DNA of 5,703 bases, taken from NCBI GenBank assembly GCA_012735335.1, contig JAAYHO010000055.1, positions 1 through 5,703 of the forward strand, read 5' to 3'. Every line of letters starts with the position of its first letter. Within the stretch, counting starts at the first letter, position 1. Source of the DNA: Gammaproteobacteria bacterium (GTDB taxonomy: Bacteria > Pseudomonadota > Gammaproteobacteria > Pseudomonadales > Pseudomonadaceae). This document shows positions 5,505 through 5,703 of this stretch, in pieces. The notes under the pieces are model-generated. The model was not told the origin of the DNA, ran no database searches, and worked only from the letters and a program-made list of their open reading frames with translations. The position numbers and the translations under genes are program-made.

Positions 5505-5703
5505 ATGTCCAACATCATTGCCCAGCTCGAAGCCGAGCAAATGAACCGTGAAATCCCCGCGTTCGCGCCGGGTGACACTGTCATCGTCCAGGTAAAAGTG
5601 AAGGAAGGCGACCGTCAGCGTCTGCAGGCCTTCGAAGGCGTGGTTATCGGTAAGCGTAACCGTGGTCTGAACTCCGCTTTCACCGTGCGCAAGATCTCCA
5701 GCG
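5505..5703 (+). CDS. rplS: 50S ribosomal protein L19 (partial, C-terminus beyond window)
   Basis: L19 sits at the 30S-50S interface of the large subunit. The first 66 codons are present, starting [13 protein letters not shown] and containing FAPGDTV (20-26), [20 protein letters not shown] (40-59) and VRKISS at the edge. This is the conserved N-terminal SH3-like part; full L19 is about 115-120 residues, so roughly 50 are missing on the right. The ATG at 5505 is supported by AGGAG (5492-5496) with 8-nt spacing, the strongest ribosome binding site in the operon after that of ffh. It lies 32 nt after trmD. Codon choice (CGT, GGT, GTT, AAC) resembles rpsP more than trmD. No independent promoter is evident in the short spacer, so it is expected to share the rpsP transcript. 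Confidence 0.98.
   Translation, partial: MSNIIAQLEAEQMNREIPAFAPGDTVIVQVKVKEGDRQRLQAFEGVVIGKRNRGLNSAFTVRKISS

Overview
The window is GC-rich gammaproteobacterial chromosome. Protein sequences and gene order (yfjD-ypjD facing away from ffh, then rpsP-rimM-trmD-rplS) match the conserved trmD locus of Pseudomonas and E. coli. RimM, Ffh and the CNNM/CBS protein look most like Pseudomonadaceae or a close relative; genus cannot be fixed from the sequence alone. There is no sign of a mobile element, prophage, CRISPR array or defence island, and all seven genes are recognisable core genes.

Layout. Positions 1-76 hold a dispersed-repeat-like palindrome and the 3' flank of yfjD. On the minus strand, ypjD (1397-2200, CcsA/YpjD-like polytopic membrane protein) is followed after 30 nt by yfjD (77-1366, CNNM/CBS/CorC_HlyC membrane protein, TTG start); they probably form a two-gene operon. 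The 157-nt divergent region (2201-2357) carries the ypjD and ffh start signals. On the plus strand, ffh (2358-3752, signal-recognition-particle GTPase) stands alone. It is followed by a 174-nt spacer with two RNA hairpins, a likely sigma-70 promoter with GC-rich discriminator and a structured leader. Then come the tightly packed genes rpsP (S16), rimM (30S maturation factor), trmD (tRNA m1G37 methyltransferase) and rplS (L19, cut by the window edge after 66 codons).

How the genes work together. ffh acts in co-translational membrane targeting. The trmD operon joins two ribosomal proteins to a 30S assembly factor and a tRNA methyltransferase that protects reading frame. The start signals differ as expected if the ribosomal proteins are made in excess: rpsP and rplS have ATG starts with upstream purine-rich sites. 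rimM has no Shine-Dalgarno and an ATG wedged between two hairpins, and trmD begins with GTG 3 nt after rimM. The most useful second looks are the RNA structures (3785-3817, 4160-4201), the repeat at the left edge, and a Pro-to-Gly change in the TrmD cofactor loop. I found no evidence for an undescribed system.
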